Shown here: positions 6,744 to 14,775 of the stretch, piece after piece
How positions within the stretch are numbered: position 1 is the stretch's first letter
How the letters are laid out: every line of letters starts with the position of its first letter
Source: Mycobacteriales bacterium
Lineage (GTDB): Bacteria; Actinomycetota; Actinomycetes; Mycobacteriales; CADCTP01
Length of the DNA: 39,068 bases
NCBI GenBank assembly: GCA_035995165.1
Contig: DASYKU010000025.1
Coordinates: 1-39,068 of the forward strand
Direction: 5' to 3'
Translations under genes and position numbers: made by a program
The notes under the pieces: generated by a model
Database searches by the model: none
The model's input: the letters and a program-made list of their open reading frames with translations, nothing else
What the model was told of the DNA's origin: nothing

Positions 6744-8600
6744 ATGGGAAGGCACTCTGGGGACGCGTACGACGCTGCCCCCGACGAGTGGAGACCCGTT
6801 GCCGGGGGCGACGGCGGGCACAGCCCGCTCACCCGCCGGCACGTCCTCGGGATTCTCGGGGTCGCCGGCGCCGCTGCGGCGTGTACGGCGGGCGTCTCGG
6901 TCGTCGCCAACAAGCCGGACTCCGGCAACGGCTCCGCTACTGACGGTGCGCTGCCCAAGGGCGCCCCGGCCAAGCCGGTCGGACTGGCCGCCGGCGTCGC
7001 CGGCATCACGGCGCCGACGTCCACGCAGGAGACCGCGAAGGCGTACGACAAGACCGGCTACCGGTCCTCGGTGCCGCCGCAGGTCACGCCGAAGGCGCTG
7101 CTGCAGCGGCCGACCATCCTCTCGCTGGACCCGGACCTGCACTGGGCCCGCCGGTTGACGTACGGCGTCAGCGCGCCGGCCCTGCAGGAGCTGCGCTCCA
7201 TGGGCCGCGCGGCGTACCTGGAGAAGCAGCTGACCGTCCAGCCCGACCCGCTGATCAAGCAGGTCGGCGCGCGGTACTCGCTGCTGCAGCGGACGCCCAC
7301 CCAGCTCAAGCAGATGTACGACGCCGAGCAGGACAAGCCGGACGACCAGAAGCACGACTACATGGCGACCGAAGACCAGCTCGTCGAGATGAAGATCATC
7401 AAGTCGGTCTGGAGCACCAACCAGCTCTTCGAGAAAGTGCACGACGTCTGGTCGGCGTACGTGCACGTGCCGATCGGGGAGAAGACCCGGCTGCTGACCG
7501 CCGACTACGACCGCACGGTCGTCCGCCGGTACGCCTTCGGCAAGTTCAGCGACATGCTCAAGGCGATGATCTTCCACCCGGCGATGCTGGTGTACCTCGA
7601 CCAGCCCCAGTCCAACGGCAACGCCAAGCGCGAGGACGGCCTGCCGGCGATCAACGAGAACCTCGGCCGCGAGCTGCTGGAGCTGTTCAGCGTCGGCGCG
7701 CTCGACCCGATCACCCGCCGGCCGAACTACGACGGCCGCCTGGACGTCGTGCAGTCGGCGTACGCGCTCACCGGGCTGACCGTCGACAACGACACGCTGA
7801 CGATGAAGTTCGACCCGGACATGCGCTTCCGCGGGCCGCTGAGGGTGATGACCTGGAAGCACCCGAACACCGACCCCGACCAGGGCGTCAAGGTCGTCGA
7901 GAGCCTGATCAGCTTCCTGGCCAACCACCCGGCGACCGCGCGCTCGATCGCGACCGCGTTCGCCCGGCACTTCGTGTCCGACACCCCGCGGCCCGAGCTG
8001 ATCGCCAAACTGGCGGCCGAGTTCACCCGGGCCCGGACCGACATCAAGCCGATGCTGCGGATGCTGTTCGCCTCCGAGGACTTCCGGAAGTCGGTCGGGC
8101 AGAAGTACCGCACCGGCTGGGAATACATCCCGGCGTCGCTGCGGGCGGTCCAGGCCGAGCTGAACTCGGGCCTGCAGGACGCGATCGCGGAGAAGCAGGG
8201 CACCTTCCAGGGCGTCCGGGACCTGCGCTACCAGGTCGAGCAGTCCGGCGGCGGCCCGCACGGCCGGGCCACCCCGGACGGGCAGCCCGACTTCCAGGCC
8301 GCGTGGCTGTCCGGCAAGGGCATGCTCGACCGCTGGAACCAGGCCGGCATCACCGCCGGCGGGTTCTGGAAGGGCATCAAGGTCCCGAGCGCGACGGCGC
8401 TGGCCAGCCGGCCGAGCACGCAGGCGCAGATGGTGGCCAACCTGCAGGTGCGGCTCGTCGGGCAGCAGCTGCAGCCCGGGTTCACCGCGGCCCTGCACCA
8501 GTCCATCGGCAGCGCGCCGACGACGCCGGCGAGCCAGGTCCAGGACCCGGTCACGCTCGTGCGCTCGGTGTTGTCCGTGCCGCACCTGAACTACACCTGA
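6744..8600 (+). CDS. DUF1800 family Tat-exported protein
   Basis: A 618-residue protein of the DUF1800 family (helical, roughly 450-600 residues, function unknown). The N-terminus has a twin-arginine signal, SPLTRRHVLGILGVAGAAAA, at about 28-47, so it is exported folded. C47 follows AAA, which is a poor lipobox. Family landmarks are HWARRLTYGVS near the start of the mature part, NENLGRELLELFSVG in the middle, and a C-terminal LRSVLSVPHLNY-type end. The ATG at 6744 has GAAGGTGG five bases upstream; longer frames upstream look non-coding. The DUF1501 gene starts 14 bases after the stop, a pairing found across many bacterial phyla, which suggests a joint extracellular function. The biochemical role is not established. 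Confidence 0.9.
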   Translation: MGRHSGDAYDAAPDEWRPVAGGDGGHSPLTRRHVLGILGVAGAAAACTAGVSVVANKPDSGNGSATDGALPKGAPAKPVGLAAGVAGITAPTSTQETAKAYDKTGYRSSVPPQVTPKALLQRPTILSLDPDLHWARRLTYGVSAPALQELRSMGRAAYLEKQLTVQPDPLIKQVGARYSLLQRTPTQLKQMYDAEQDKPDDQKHDYMATEDQLVEMKIIKSVWSTNQLFEKVHDVWSAYVHVPIGEKTRLLTADYDRTVVRRYAFGKFSDMLKAMIFHPAMLVYLDQPQSNGNAKREDGLPAINENLGRELLELFSVGALDPITRRPNYDGRLDVVQSAYALTGLTVDNDTLTMKFDPDMRFRGPLRVMTWKHPNTDPDQGVKVVESLISFLANHPATARSIATAFARHFVSDTPRPELIAKLAAEFTRARTDIKPMLRMLFASEDFRKSVGQKYRTGWEYIPASLRAVQAELNSGLQDAIAEKQGTFQGVRDLRYQVEQSGGGPHGRATPDGQPDFQAAWLSGKGMLDRWNQAGITAGGFWKGIKVPSATALASRPSTQAQMVANLQVRLVGQQLQPGFTAALHQSIGSAPTTPASQVQDPVTLVRSVLSVPHLNYT

Positions 8601-8614
8601 GGGGCTTCATCTCC

Positions 8615-9916
8615 ATGACGAAGAAGAAGGCCCTCGGAGAGGGCCCCATCCCGCACGAGGACAGACCGGAGGGTCTGCACCACCAGTGCGAGTGCGGCGA
8701 GACGGTCGAGTTCGCCGAGCCGTTCAAGAAGGGCTTCACCCGGCGCCGGGTGCTGCAGGGCTCGACCGCGTTCGCGGCGGCGCTGTCCGTGCAGCCGCTG
8801 ACCGCTCGGTACTCCTTCGCCGCGCCGGTGCAGCCGATCGAGCGGGTGCTGATCAACCTGTGCTGGCGGGGCGGCCTCGACCAGCACACCTGGTTCCCGC
8901 TGCTGGGCAACCCGACGTACGCGAAGGCCCGGCCGAACATCGCCGAGACCGCCCAGACCGCGTTCGCGATGAGCCGCGGAGTGGGTGCGCTCAACGAGTT
9001 CCGCCCGCTCTACAACGCCCTGGGCCCCAACGGTTTCGGCTACGTGCCGGCGGCCGACTCGCAGGACCCCACGCACAGCCACTTCCAGGCGACCGACCTG
9101 CTCGAGGGCGGCCTCGCCACGCCGTCCTCGGACGGCTGGGCCGCGCGGGCGCTGAAGCTGCTGCCGAACCCGGCCGTGCTCTCCGCGGTCATGGTCGGCG
9201 GCACGCTGCCCAAGTCGCTGGACGGGTCCGGGGCGCTGACCCTGGACCGGATCGAGTCCTTCGGCCTCAACGGCGGCGACGAGGTCAAGGCCAAGTCGGC
9301 GGCGGTGCTGCAGCGGTTCTACGCGCAGTACAAGGACCCGGTCGCGCAGACCGCGCTGGAGACGCTCAGCGCGATCAAGACGGTCAGCGGGCTGACCAAG
9401 ACCGAGTACAAGCCGGCGGTCGAGTACCCGCAGACCGGCCTGGCCCAGGCGTTCAAGACCGCGGCCCAGCTCGTCAAGGCCCGGGTCGGGCTCCGCTTCG
9501 TCAACATCGACATGGGCGGGTTCGACACGCACACCAACTCCAAGGGCCAGCTGCACGACCACGCGACCGAGGCCAACGGGGCGCTCACCGCGTTCTTCCA
9601 GGACATCGGCACGGACCTGCGGCCGTACGTCTCGCTGCTCACGACGACGGAGTTCGGCCGGACCGTCAACCAGAACGGCGGCGTGGGCACCGACCACGGT
9701 CACGCGATGGGCATGATGGTCCTCGGCGGCGGCTCGACCGGCGGGGTCCGCGGCGGCGACCCGATCATCGGCACCTCCGGTCCGGACAACGAGACCCGCG
9801 GCACGACCGACATGCGGGACGTGCTCACCGAGGGCCTGAGCTGGCTCGGGGCGAAGGGCGCGGCCTCGGTCTTCTCCGACCACAGGTTCAAGGCCGCGGG
9901 CACCTTCCGCAAGTAA
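8615..9916 (+). CDS. DUF1501 family Tat-exported protein
   Basis: A 433-residue DUF1501 protein, a family distantly related to the alkaline phosphatase/sulfatase fold. The twin-arginine motif FTRRRVLQG sits at 41-49, after an unusually long n-region of about 40 residues that carries HHQCECGE (22-29), a possible metal-binding or redox CxC. Family landmarks are LINLCWRGGLDQHTWFP, THSHFQATDLLEG, the NIDMGGFDTHTNS segment and the TEFGRTVNQNG...GTDHGHA histidine/aspartate cluster that resembles a metal site. It is cotranscribed with the DUF1800 gene and ends at a strong hairpin. Probably secreted with the DUF1800 protein; substrate and reaction unknown. The start at 8615 gives the usual family length. 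Confidence 0.9.
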   Translation: MTKKKALGEGPIPHEDRPEGLHHQCECGETVEFAEPFKKGFTRRRVLQGSTAFAAALSVQPLTARYSFAAPVQPIERVLINLCWRGGLDQHTWFPLLGNPTYAKARPNIAETAQTAFAMSRGVGALNEFRPLYNALGPNGFGYVPAADSQDPTHSHFQATDLLEGGLATPSSDGWAARALKLLPNPAVLSAVMVGGTLPKSLDGSGALTLDRIESFGLNGGDEVKAKSAAVLQRFYAQYKDPVAQTALETLSAIKTVSGLTKTEYKPAVEYPQTGLAQAFKTAAQLVKARVGLRFVNIDMGGFDTHTNSKGQLHDHATEANGALTAFFQDIGTDLRPYVSLLTTTEFGRTVNQNGGVGTDHGHAMGMMVLGGGSTGGVRGGDPIIGTSGPDNETRGTTDMRDVLTEGLSWLGAKGAASVFSDHRFKAAGTFRK

Positions 9917-9934
9917 CACCGCACTTCCCCTCGC

Positions 9935-9971
9935 AACGGGGCGGGACCCGGTCGCCGGGTCCCGCCCCGTT
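9935..9971 (+). terminator. Strong hairpin terminator after the DUF1800/DUF1501 operon
   Basis: A perfect 17-bp stem with a 3-base loop (TCG at 9952-9954): arms 9935-9951 and 9955-9971. It starts 19 bases after the stop and is followed by the pyrimidine run CTGCTTTCC. It ends 17 bases before the next GTG start, so it also insulates the metallopeptidase gene. Confidence 0.8.
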
Positions 9972-9988
9972 CTGCTTTCCTGTGCACC

Positions 9989-10339
9989 GTGGCGTTCGAG
10001 GTGTCCCGGCGACGGTTCGAAGAGCTGGTCGGCGACGCCCTGGACGAGGTGCCGCCGCAGCTGACCCGGCTGATGGACAACGTGGTCGTCCTGGTCGAGG
10101 AGGCCGACCCGGCCGAGCCCGACCTCCTCGGCCTGTACGAGGGGGTCGCGCTGACCGAGCGCGGCCACGACTACGGCGGCATGCTGCCGGACCGGATCAC
10201 GCTCTACCGGCAGGCGATCCTGTCGATCTGCGAGACCGAGGCGGACGTGGTGGAGGAGGTCGCGATCACCGTCGTGCACGAGATCGCCCACCACTTCGGC
10301 ATCGACGACGCCCGCCTGCACGAGCTGGGCTGGGCCTGA
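9989..10339 (+). CDS. Small zincin-like metallopeptidase family protein
   Basis: A 116-residue protein of the minimal zincin family PF06262. The zinc motif HEIAHHFGIDD (97-107) supplies H97, E98, H101 and D107, as in the HExxHxxxxxD type. No signal peptide or membrane segment is present, so it should be cytosolic. Family knowledge: the fold is a reduced metalloprotease core, but peptidase activity is rarely demonstrated. It starts with GTG at 9989, 17 bases after the strong hairpin, and I see neither a clear Shine-Dalgarno nor a TAnnnT at the leaderless position, so its promoter is unresolved. The GroES-like gene follows 14 bases after its stop. Confidence 0.9.
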   Translation: MAFEVSRRRFEELVGDALDEVPPQLTRLMDNVVVLVEEADPAEPDLLGLYEGVALTERGHDYGGMLPDRITLYRQAILSICETEADVVEEVAITVVHEIAHHFGIDDARLHELGWA

Positions 10340-10340
10340 C

Positions 10341-10346
10341 TACCTT
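10341..10346 (+). promoter_or_regulatory. Near-leaderless -10 (TACCTT) for the GroES-like gene
   Basis: TACCTT is followed by seven bases and then the GTG at 10354. It begins right after the metallopeptidase stop codon. Confidence 0.4.
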
Positions 10347-10353
10347 CTGCGCT

Positions 10354-10692
10354 GTGGCCCAATCCCTGCCCGGCTCGGGCCGGTTGCCGATCCGGATGCT
10401 GCACGACCGGGTCCTGGTCAAGGTGCCCGGCGACGAGGGCGACCGGCGCTCCTCCGGTGGCATCCTCATCCCGCCGACCGCGCAGGTCGCGGCGACCCGG
10501 CTGGTCTGGGGCGAGGTGCTGGCCACCGGCAACCACGTGCGGGTCATCGAGGTCGGCGACCAGGTCCTGTTCAGCCCGGAGGACCCGAACGAGGTCGAGG
10601 TGCAGGCCCAGCTCTACCTGATCCTGCGGGAGCGGGACGTGCACGCGGTCGCCGCGGCCCGGATCGAGGAGTCGACCGGGCTCTACCTCTGA
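10354..10692 (+). CDS. GroES-like co-chaperone-family protein with LYL C-terminus
   Basis: A 112-residue Cpn10-fold protein. The core starts at RMLHDRVLVKV, and the region GDRRSSGGILIPPTAQ (about 29-44) occupies the mobile-loop position that in GroES contacts GroEL. The C-terminus is ESTGLYL, longer than canonical GroES and ending in a hydrophobic-Tyr-X tail like proteasome activators. It is not the groES of a groESL operon: no groEL is adjacent. The start is uncertain. The GTG at 10354 fits the leaderless layout; an ATG at 10396 would give a shorter protein beginning at the Cpn10 core. It may share transcription with the metallopeptidase. The role is unknown; chaperonin binding or proteasome docking are alternatives. 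Confidence 0.85.
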   Translation: MAQSLPGSGRLPIRMLHDRVLVKVPGDEGDRRSSGGILIPPTAQVAATRLVWGEVLATGNHVRVIEVGDQVLFSPEDPNEVEVQAQLYLILRERDVHAVAAARIEESTGLYL

Positions 10693-10710
10693 GCCCGGCC
10701 GACTCGGTTC

Positions 10711-12333
10711 TCAGGGGCGGGCGTCGGCGACCACGGTCGCGCGGGCGGCGCTCGAGGTCAGGGTCGGGTCGAACGGCTGGTGGTCCGGCTCGCAGGTCGC
10801 ACCCCGCGGCGGCAGCGCGCCCCGGATCAGGTACGCGGCCTGGTATCGGTCGATGCACGCGCTCTGCGCCAGCGACGTGTGGCCGTACCCGTCCAGCGTG
10901 AGCAGCCGCGCCCCCGGCAACCGGGCCGCGACGGTCCGCGCCGCCTGGTACGGGGTGGCCGGGTCGAAGCGGGTGCCGACCACGAGGACCGGCCTCGCCG
11001 TCGGCCGGTCGTACGGGCCGGCGTACCGGTCGGTGTCGTGGCCGGGCCAGGTCGCGCAGGCCTGGGACGGGTACGTCCAGGCCGAGCCGAAGTACGGCGC
11101 GACCCGGTCCTGGGCCAGCGCGGCGGCCGGCCAGGCCAGCGGCGACCGCGGCTCCACCCCGTCCACGCACGCGACCGCGTCGAACCCGCTCGCGAAGACC
11201 GGCTGGTCAGCCAGCGCCGTCGTCGACGTCCGGGCGGGGATCGCCGCGCCGCTGGTCGCCTGGGCCAGCCCCTCGGCCGCGTCGGCGAGCGCCGGCCAGC
11301 TCGGGACGTCGTACAGCAGGCTGAGCGCGCCGCCGATCAGGACCGAGTACGTCACGTGCAGGACGCCACCCGGCTGCGGCAGGTCCACCGGATGCCGGCG
11401 CAGCGCCGCCGCGACCCGGTCGAACTTGGCCGCCAGGGCGGCCGCGCCCGCACCCGGCTCGGCGAACGAGCACCGGTCCGGTCCGGCCGCCGCACAGGTC
11501 CGGAAGAACGCGCCGAGCGTGTCCGACGCGCCCTCGGCGCTGCGCAGCCGGGTGGTGATCGGCAGCAGCGAGCCGGTCCGGCCGTACCCGGTCGACCAGG
11601 CCACCGGGTCGACCACGCCGTCGATCACGACCGCGCGGACCCGGCTCGGGAACATCGCCGCGTATGTCGAGCCGACCTGACTGCCGTAGGAGTAGCCGAG
11701 GAAGGAGAAGCCCGGGTCGCCGACGGCCTGGCGGAGCAGGTCGAGGTCACGGACGAAGTTCGCGGTCGAGGAGTGGTCGATGATCGGCCCGGCGAGGTGC
11801 GCACACCGGCTCGTGTAGTCCCGGTACGAGGCCAGCCAGCCCGGGATCTCCGGCCCGACCGGGAAGTCCGGCAGGGCGCCGAAGAACGCGTCCTGCTCGG
11901 CCGCGGTGGCGAAGCACTGCACCGGCGTGCTGCGGGAGGTGCCGCGCGGGTCCACGCCGACCAGATCGAACCGGGCTGCGACCGACGGGTCGACCGCGGC
12001 CAGCGCCGCCGGCAGGAAGTTGATCCCGGAGCCGCCGGGACCGCCGGGGTTGAGGAACAGCGAGCCGACCCGGTGGGCCCGGTCGGTGGCCGGGTGCCGG
12101 GCGACCGCGACGTCGATGGCAGGGCCGGCCGGTGCGTCGTAGTCGAGCGGGACCCTCGCGGTCGCGCACTGGATGCCGGGGCCGACGCCGGGGCAGTCGG
12201 TCCAGGCCAGGGTGGGCACCGGCGCGTGCACACCGCCGGCGGCGAGGTCGGGGCCGGGTGGCGCGGCGGTCGCGACACCGGCCGTACCGGCCACCAGGCC
12301 GGCGGTCAGCGCGAGGGCGGCGAGGATTCTCAT
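10711..12333 (-). CDS. Secreted tripeptidyl-aminopeptidase-type alpha/beta hydrolase
   Basis: A 540-residue exported serine peptidase of the S33/SlpD-E/TAP group known from Streptomyces. Residues 1-24 are a Sec signal peptide with an ATA-A type cleavage site. The oxyanion segment LFLNPGGPGGSG is at 92-103, the nucleophile elbow is GYSYG with S215, and the C-terminal TAP-like domain carries the acid in VGTRFDPATPY and the histidine in GYGHTSLAQS. Expected role: removing short peptides from protein N-termini outside the cell for nutrient use. The ATG start has AGGAG six bases upstream. It converges with the GroES-like gene, with only 18 bases between the stops. Confidence 0.93.
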   Translation of the reverse strand: MRILAALALTAGLVAGTAGVATAAPPGPDLAAGGVHAPVPTLAWTDCPGVGPGIQCATARVPLDYDAPAGPAIDVAVARHPATDRAHRVGSLFLNPGGPGGSGINFLPAALAAVDPSVAARFDLVGVDPRGTSRSTPVQCFATAAEQDAFFGALPDFPVGPEIPGWLASYRDYTSRCAHLAGPIIDHSSTANFVRDLDLLRQAVGDPGFSFLGYSYGSQVGSTYAAMFPSRVRAVVIDGVVDPVAWSTGYGRTGSLLPITTRLRSAEGASDTLGAFFRTCAAAGPDRCSFAEPGAGAAALAAKFDRVAAALRRHPVDLPQPGGVLHVTYSVLIGGALSLLYDVPSWPALADAAEGLAQATSGAAIPARTSTTALADQPVFASGFDAVACVDGVEPRSPLAWPAAALAQDRVAPYFGSAWTYPSQACATWPGHDTDRYAGPYDRPTARPVLVVGTRFDPATPYQAARTVAARLPGARLLTLDGYGHTSLAQSACIDRYQAAYLIRGALPPRGATCEPDHQPFDPTLTSSAARATVVADARP

Positions 12334-12395
12334 CGGTTGCTCCTGACGTCGGGGACTCCGACGCTAGGAATTCCGGGCGCTCCGGACAGCCGCCG

Positions 12396-13238
12396 TCAGT
12401 GAGCAGGTCGGTCGCCCTCAGCCGGGCGATCGTCTCCGTTCGGAGATTGAGGGCCGGTGGGCCGGCTGCTATAGGCGCCCGGCGGCACCCCGACCAGCGC
12501 GGTGAACGCGTTGGTGAAGTGGGACTGGTCGGTGTACCCGAGGCCGGCCGCGAGCGTGGCCCAGTCGACCTCGCCGCCGGACTCGATGACGCCGAGCGCG
12601 TCCTGGATCCGGCACCGGTTGAGCACCCACTTCGGGCCGACGCCGAGATGCCGGTCGAAGCGCCGCTGCAGGGTCCGTACGGTGACGTCGAGCTCGGCCG
12701 CGAGCGCGTCCACCCGGGTCAGGTCGGTCCGGGCCGCGATCAGGTCGACCGCCTCGTCGACCAGCTCGGCGCCCGCGCGCCGCCGCGGCCCGAGCGCGCG
12801 GAACCAGTCCTCCAGCGCGTCCATCCCGGCCTCGGGTCCCTCGGCGGCGCGCACCTTGTCCAGCCCGGGGGCGTCCGGCATCGCCTCGGCCAGCGGGGTC
12901 CGGGCGTCGGTCAGCCGCGCGGCCGGCAGGTCGGTCAGCGCGCTGAGCGCGGCCGGGCGCAGGTGCGCGCTCACCACCCGGCCGGTGCCGGTCAGCCGCC
13001 GCTCGAACCGGTGCGTGGGCACGCCCTGCAGGAACGCTCCGTCGGCCTCGACGGTGAGGTGCCCGCAGGGGTGCGAGACGACCTCCTGGTCGTGGACGCT
13101 GCCCTCGGGCAGCGTCCACTCCACGCACCAGAAGTGCCCGACGACGTCGGCCAGCTCAGGGAGCGGCGCCCGCCGGCCGAGCCGGAACGGGCGGCCGCCC
13201 GCCGGGGCACGCAACACCACGGCGGGCAGCTCGGTCAC
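12396..13238 (-). CDS. AraC-family transcriptional regulator
   Basis: A 280-residue regulator with two helix-turn-helix units in the C-terminal part: LAAELDVTVRTLQRRFDRHLG (about 183-203) and TLAAGLGYTDQSHFTNAFTALVG (about 234-256), the second carrying the signature of AraC proteins. The N-terminal ~150 residues resemble the DUF6597-type sensor domain of this subgroup. It starts with GTG nine bases after the stop of the VOC gene on the same strand, and has its own TAGAAT -10 six bases upstream, so it can be transcribed both with and apart from the VOC gene. Control of the VOC gene or of itself is plausible; the ligand is unknown. Confidence 0.92.
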   Translation of the reverse strand: MTELPAVVLRAPAGGRPFRLGRRAPLPELADVVGHFWCVEWTLPEGSVHDQEVVSHPCGHLTVEADGAFLQGVPTHRFERRLTGTGRVVSAHLRPAALSALTDLPAARLTDARTPLAEAMPDAPGLDKVRAAEGPEAGMDALEDWFRALGPRRRAGAELVDEAVDLIAARTDLTRVDALAAELDVTVRTLQRRFDRHLGVGPKWVLNRCRIQDALGVIESGGEVDWATLAAGLGYTDQSHFTNAFTALVGVPPGAYSSRPTGPQSPNGDDRPAEGDRPAH

Positions 13239-13244
13239 GCACGG

Positions 13245-13250
13245 ATTCTA
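13245..13250 (-). promoter_or_regulatory. Leaderless -10 (TAGAAT) for the AraC gene
   Basis: On the minus strand TAGAAT is followed by six bases and then the GTG at 13238. Its first three bases are the TAG stop codon of the upstream VOC gene (13248-13250). Confidence 0.6.
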
Positions 13251-13694
13251 GGAACCCGTCATCAGCGCGGTCAGCCGGCGCTGCATTTCCTCCGGATCGA
13301 CGTCCTCGAGGTGGGTCTGGAAGGTCCACTTGTGCCCGAACGGGTCCCGCACCGCGGCCGTACGGTCGCCGTGGAACTGGTCGGCCGGCTCGCTCGCGCT
13401 GGTCGCGCCGGCGTCGAGCGCCCGGGCGTACGCGGCGTCGGTGTCGGGCACGGACAGCGTGATGACGACCTCGGCCGGGCCGTCCCCGTCCGGCTGCGAC
13501 AGCCCGAACATCTCCCCGGCGGCGCCGATCGTGACCAGGGCACCGTTGAACTCCAGCTCGGCGTGCGCGACGGACCCGTCCGGCAGGCTCAGCCGTAGCC
13601 GCTCGGTCGCGTCGAACGCCTTCGGGTAGAAGTCGAGCGCCGCGGCGACGTCGGTGATGGCCAGGTGCGGGGTGATCGGCGGGTAGTGCGACAT
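13248..13694 (-). CDS. VOC-family protein, PhnB-like
   Basis: A 148-residue single-domain protein of the vicinal oxygen chelate superfamily. It begins PPITPHLAITDVAAALDFYPKAF, the beta-alpha unit of PhnB/glyoxalase-like proteins, and ends in the paired module with VRDPFGHKWTFQTHLED. PhnB-like proteins usually lack an assigned reaction. The sequence does not show a classic glyoxalase I or antibiotic-binding set of metal ligands, so I give no enzymatic function. It lies upstream of and on the same strand as the AraC regulator, nine bases apart, which suggests a regulator-target pair. The ATG start gives the usual family length; no strong Shine-Dalgarno is visible. Confidence 0.88.
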   Translation of the reverse strand: MSHYPPITPHLAITDVAAALDFYPKAFDATERLRLSLPDGSVAHAELEFNGALVTIGAAGEMFGLSQPDGDGPAEVVITLSVPDTDAAYARALDAGATSASEPADQFHGDRTAAVRDPFGHKWTFQTHLEDVDPEEMQRRLTALMTGS

Positions 13695-13740
13695 GACCCC
13701 AGCCTGCCGGATCCGGGCGCGCGCGTCTTGCAGGAAGACG

Positions 13741-14655
13741 TCAGCCGGTGAGCTTCTTCAGCCAGGCCGCGGCGTCGGCGAACGCGGCGTCGTCCCGCCC
13801 CGGCGGCATCGGCATGTTCTGTCCCGGTCCGCTGCGCGGGTACGACCCCAGGAAGCGGACGTCGGCGCAGATCCGGTGCAGCGCGGCCAGCGCGTCACCG
13901 ACCCGGGCGTCCGCCACGTGGCCCTCGCAGTCGATCGAGAAGCAGTACCGCCCGAGCTGCTCGCCGGTCGGGCGGGACTCGATCCGGGTCAGGTTCACGC
14001 CCCGGACGGCGAACTCGGTCAGCACCTCGAGCAGCGCGCCGGTGTGGTCGTCCCGGATGAACGCGACCAGGCTGGTCTTGTCCAGCCCGGTCGGCACCGG
14101 CGGCCGACCCGGGCGGGTGAGCAGCACGAACCGGGTGACCGCACCGGGGTTGTCGGCGATGTCCTCGGCCAGCGGCTCCAGCCCGGCCCGGACGCCGGCG
14201 ATCGGGGCGGCGACCGCGGCGTCGTACTCGCCCTGGCCGACGGCCATCGCGGCGCCGGCCGTGGAGCCGGTGAACACCACCTCGGCCGCCGGCAGGTGGT
14301 CGCGCAGCCAGCGCCGGGTCTGCGCCTCCGCGTGCGGGTGGGTGGCCACGGTCTTGACCGCGTCGGCCTCGGTCCCCGCCCGGACCAGCAGCGAGAACGT
14401 CACCGGCAGCAGGATCTCCCGGGCGATCTGCAGCGGCTCCCCGGTGCCCAGCTCGTCCAGCGTGGAGGCGACCGAGCCCTCGATCGAGTTCTCGATCGGG
14501 ACCACGGCGGCATCGGCCACGCCCGCCCGGACCGCCTGGATCGCGGCCGGGACCGTCCGCTGCGGCAGCGTGGTCCCCTGCGCGACCTCGGGGATCGTGC
14601 GCAGCGCGGCCTCGGCGAAGGTCCCTTCCGGCCCGAGGTAGGCGTACCGCGTCAC
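13741..14655 (-). CDS. pheA: Prephenate dehydratase
   Basis: A 304-residue monofunctional enzyme that converts prephenate to phenylpyruvate in phenylalanine synthesis. The N-terminal catalytic lobes start YLGPEGTFAE. The catalytic TRF triad is at 174-176 (GAVTRFVLL). The C-terminal ACT domain (about 193-270) carries ESRP at 226-229, the phenylalanine feedback-binding motif. The length fits stand-alone actinobacterial PheA, with no chorismate mutase domain. The GTG start has TAGGCT seven bases upstream. It diverges from larB. Confidence 0.97.
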   Translation of the reverse strand: MTRYAYLGPEGTFAEAALRTIPEVAQGTTLPQRTVPAAIQAVRAGVADAAVVPIENSIEGSVASTLDELGTGEPLQIAREILLPVTFSLLVRAGTEADAVKTVATHPHAEAQTRRWLRDHLPAAEVVFTGSTAGAAMAVGQGEYDAAVAAPIAGVRAGLEPLAEDIADNPGAVTRFVLLTRPGRPPVPTGLDKTSLVAFIRDDHTGALLEVLTEFAVRGVNLTRIESRPTGEQLGRYCFSIDCEGHVADARVGDALAALHRICADVRFLGSYPRSGPGQNMPMPPGRDDAAFADAAAWLKKLTG

Positions 14656-14662
14656 GGGCCGC

Positions 14663-14668
14663 AGCCTA
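14663..14668 (-). promoter_or_regulatory. Near-leaderless -10 (TAGGCT) for pheA
   Basis: On the minus strand TAGGCT is followed by seven bases and then the GTG at 14655. Confidence 0.45.
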
Positions 14669-14763
14669 GCCCCGGCCCGGCTGCGCTCCGCCGTCGTCGC
14701 CCGGTCCGGAGCTCGGGCTCCGCACGGTCAGCCGGCTGGTGACCGGCCCTGCGCCGGCCGGGC

Positions 14764-14769
14764 TATCGT
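14764..14769 (+). promoter_or_regulatory. Leaderless -10 (TATCGT) for larBC
   Basis: TATCGT is followed by six bases and then the GTG at 14776. No Shine-Dalgarno. Confidence 0.6.
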
Positions 14770-14775
14770 CGGCGG

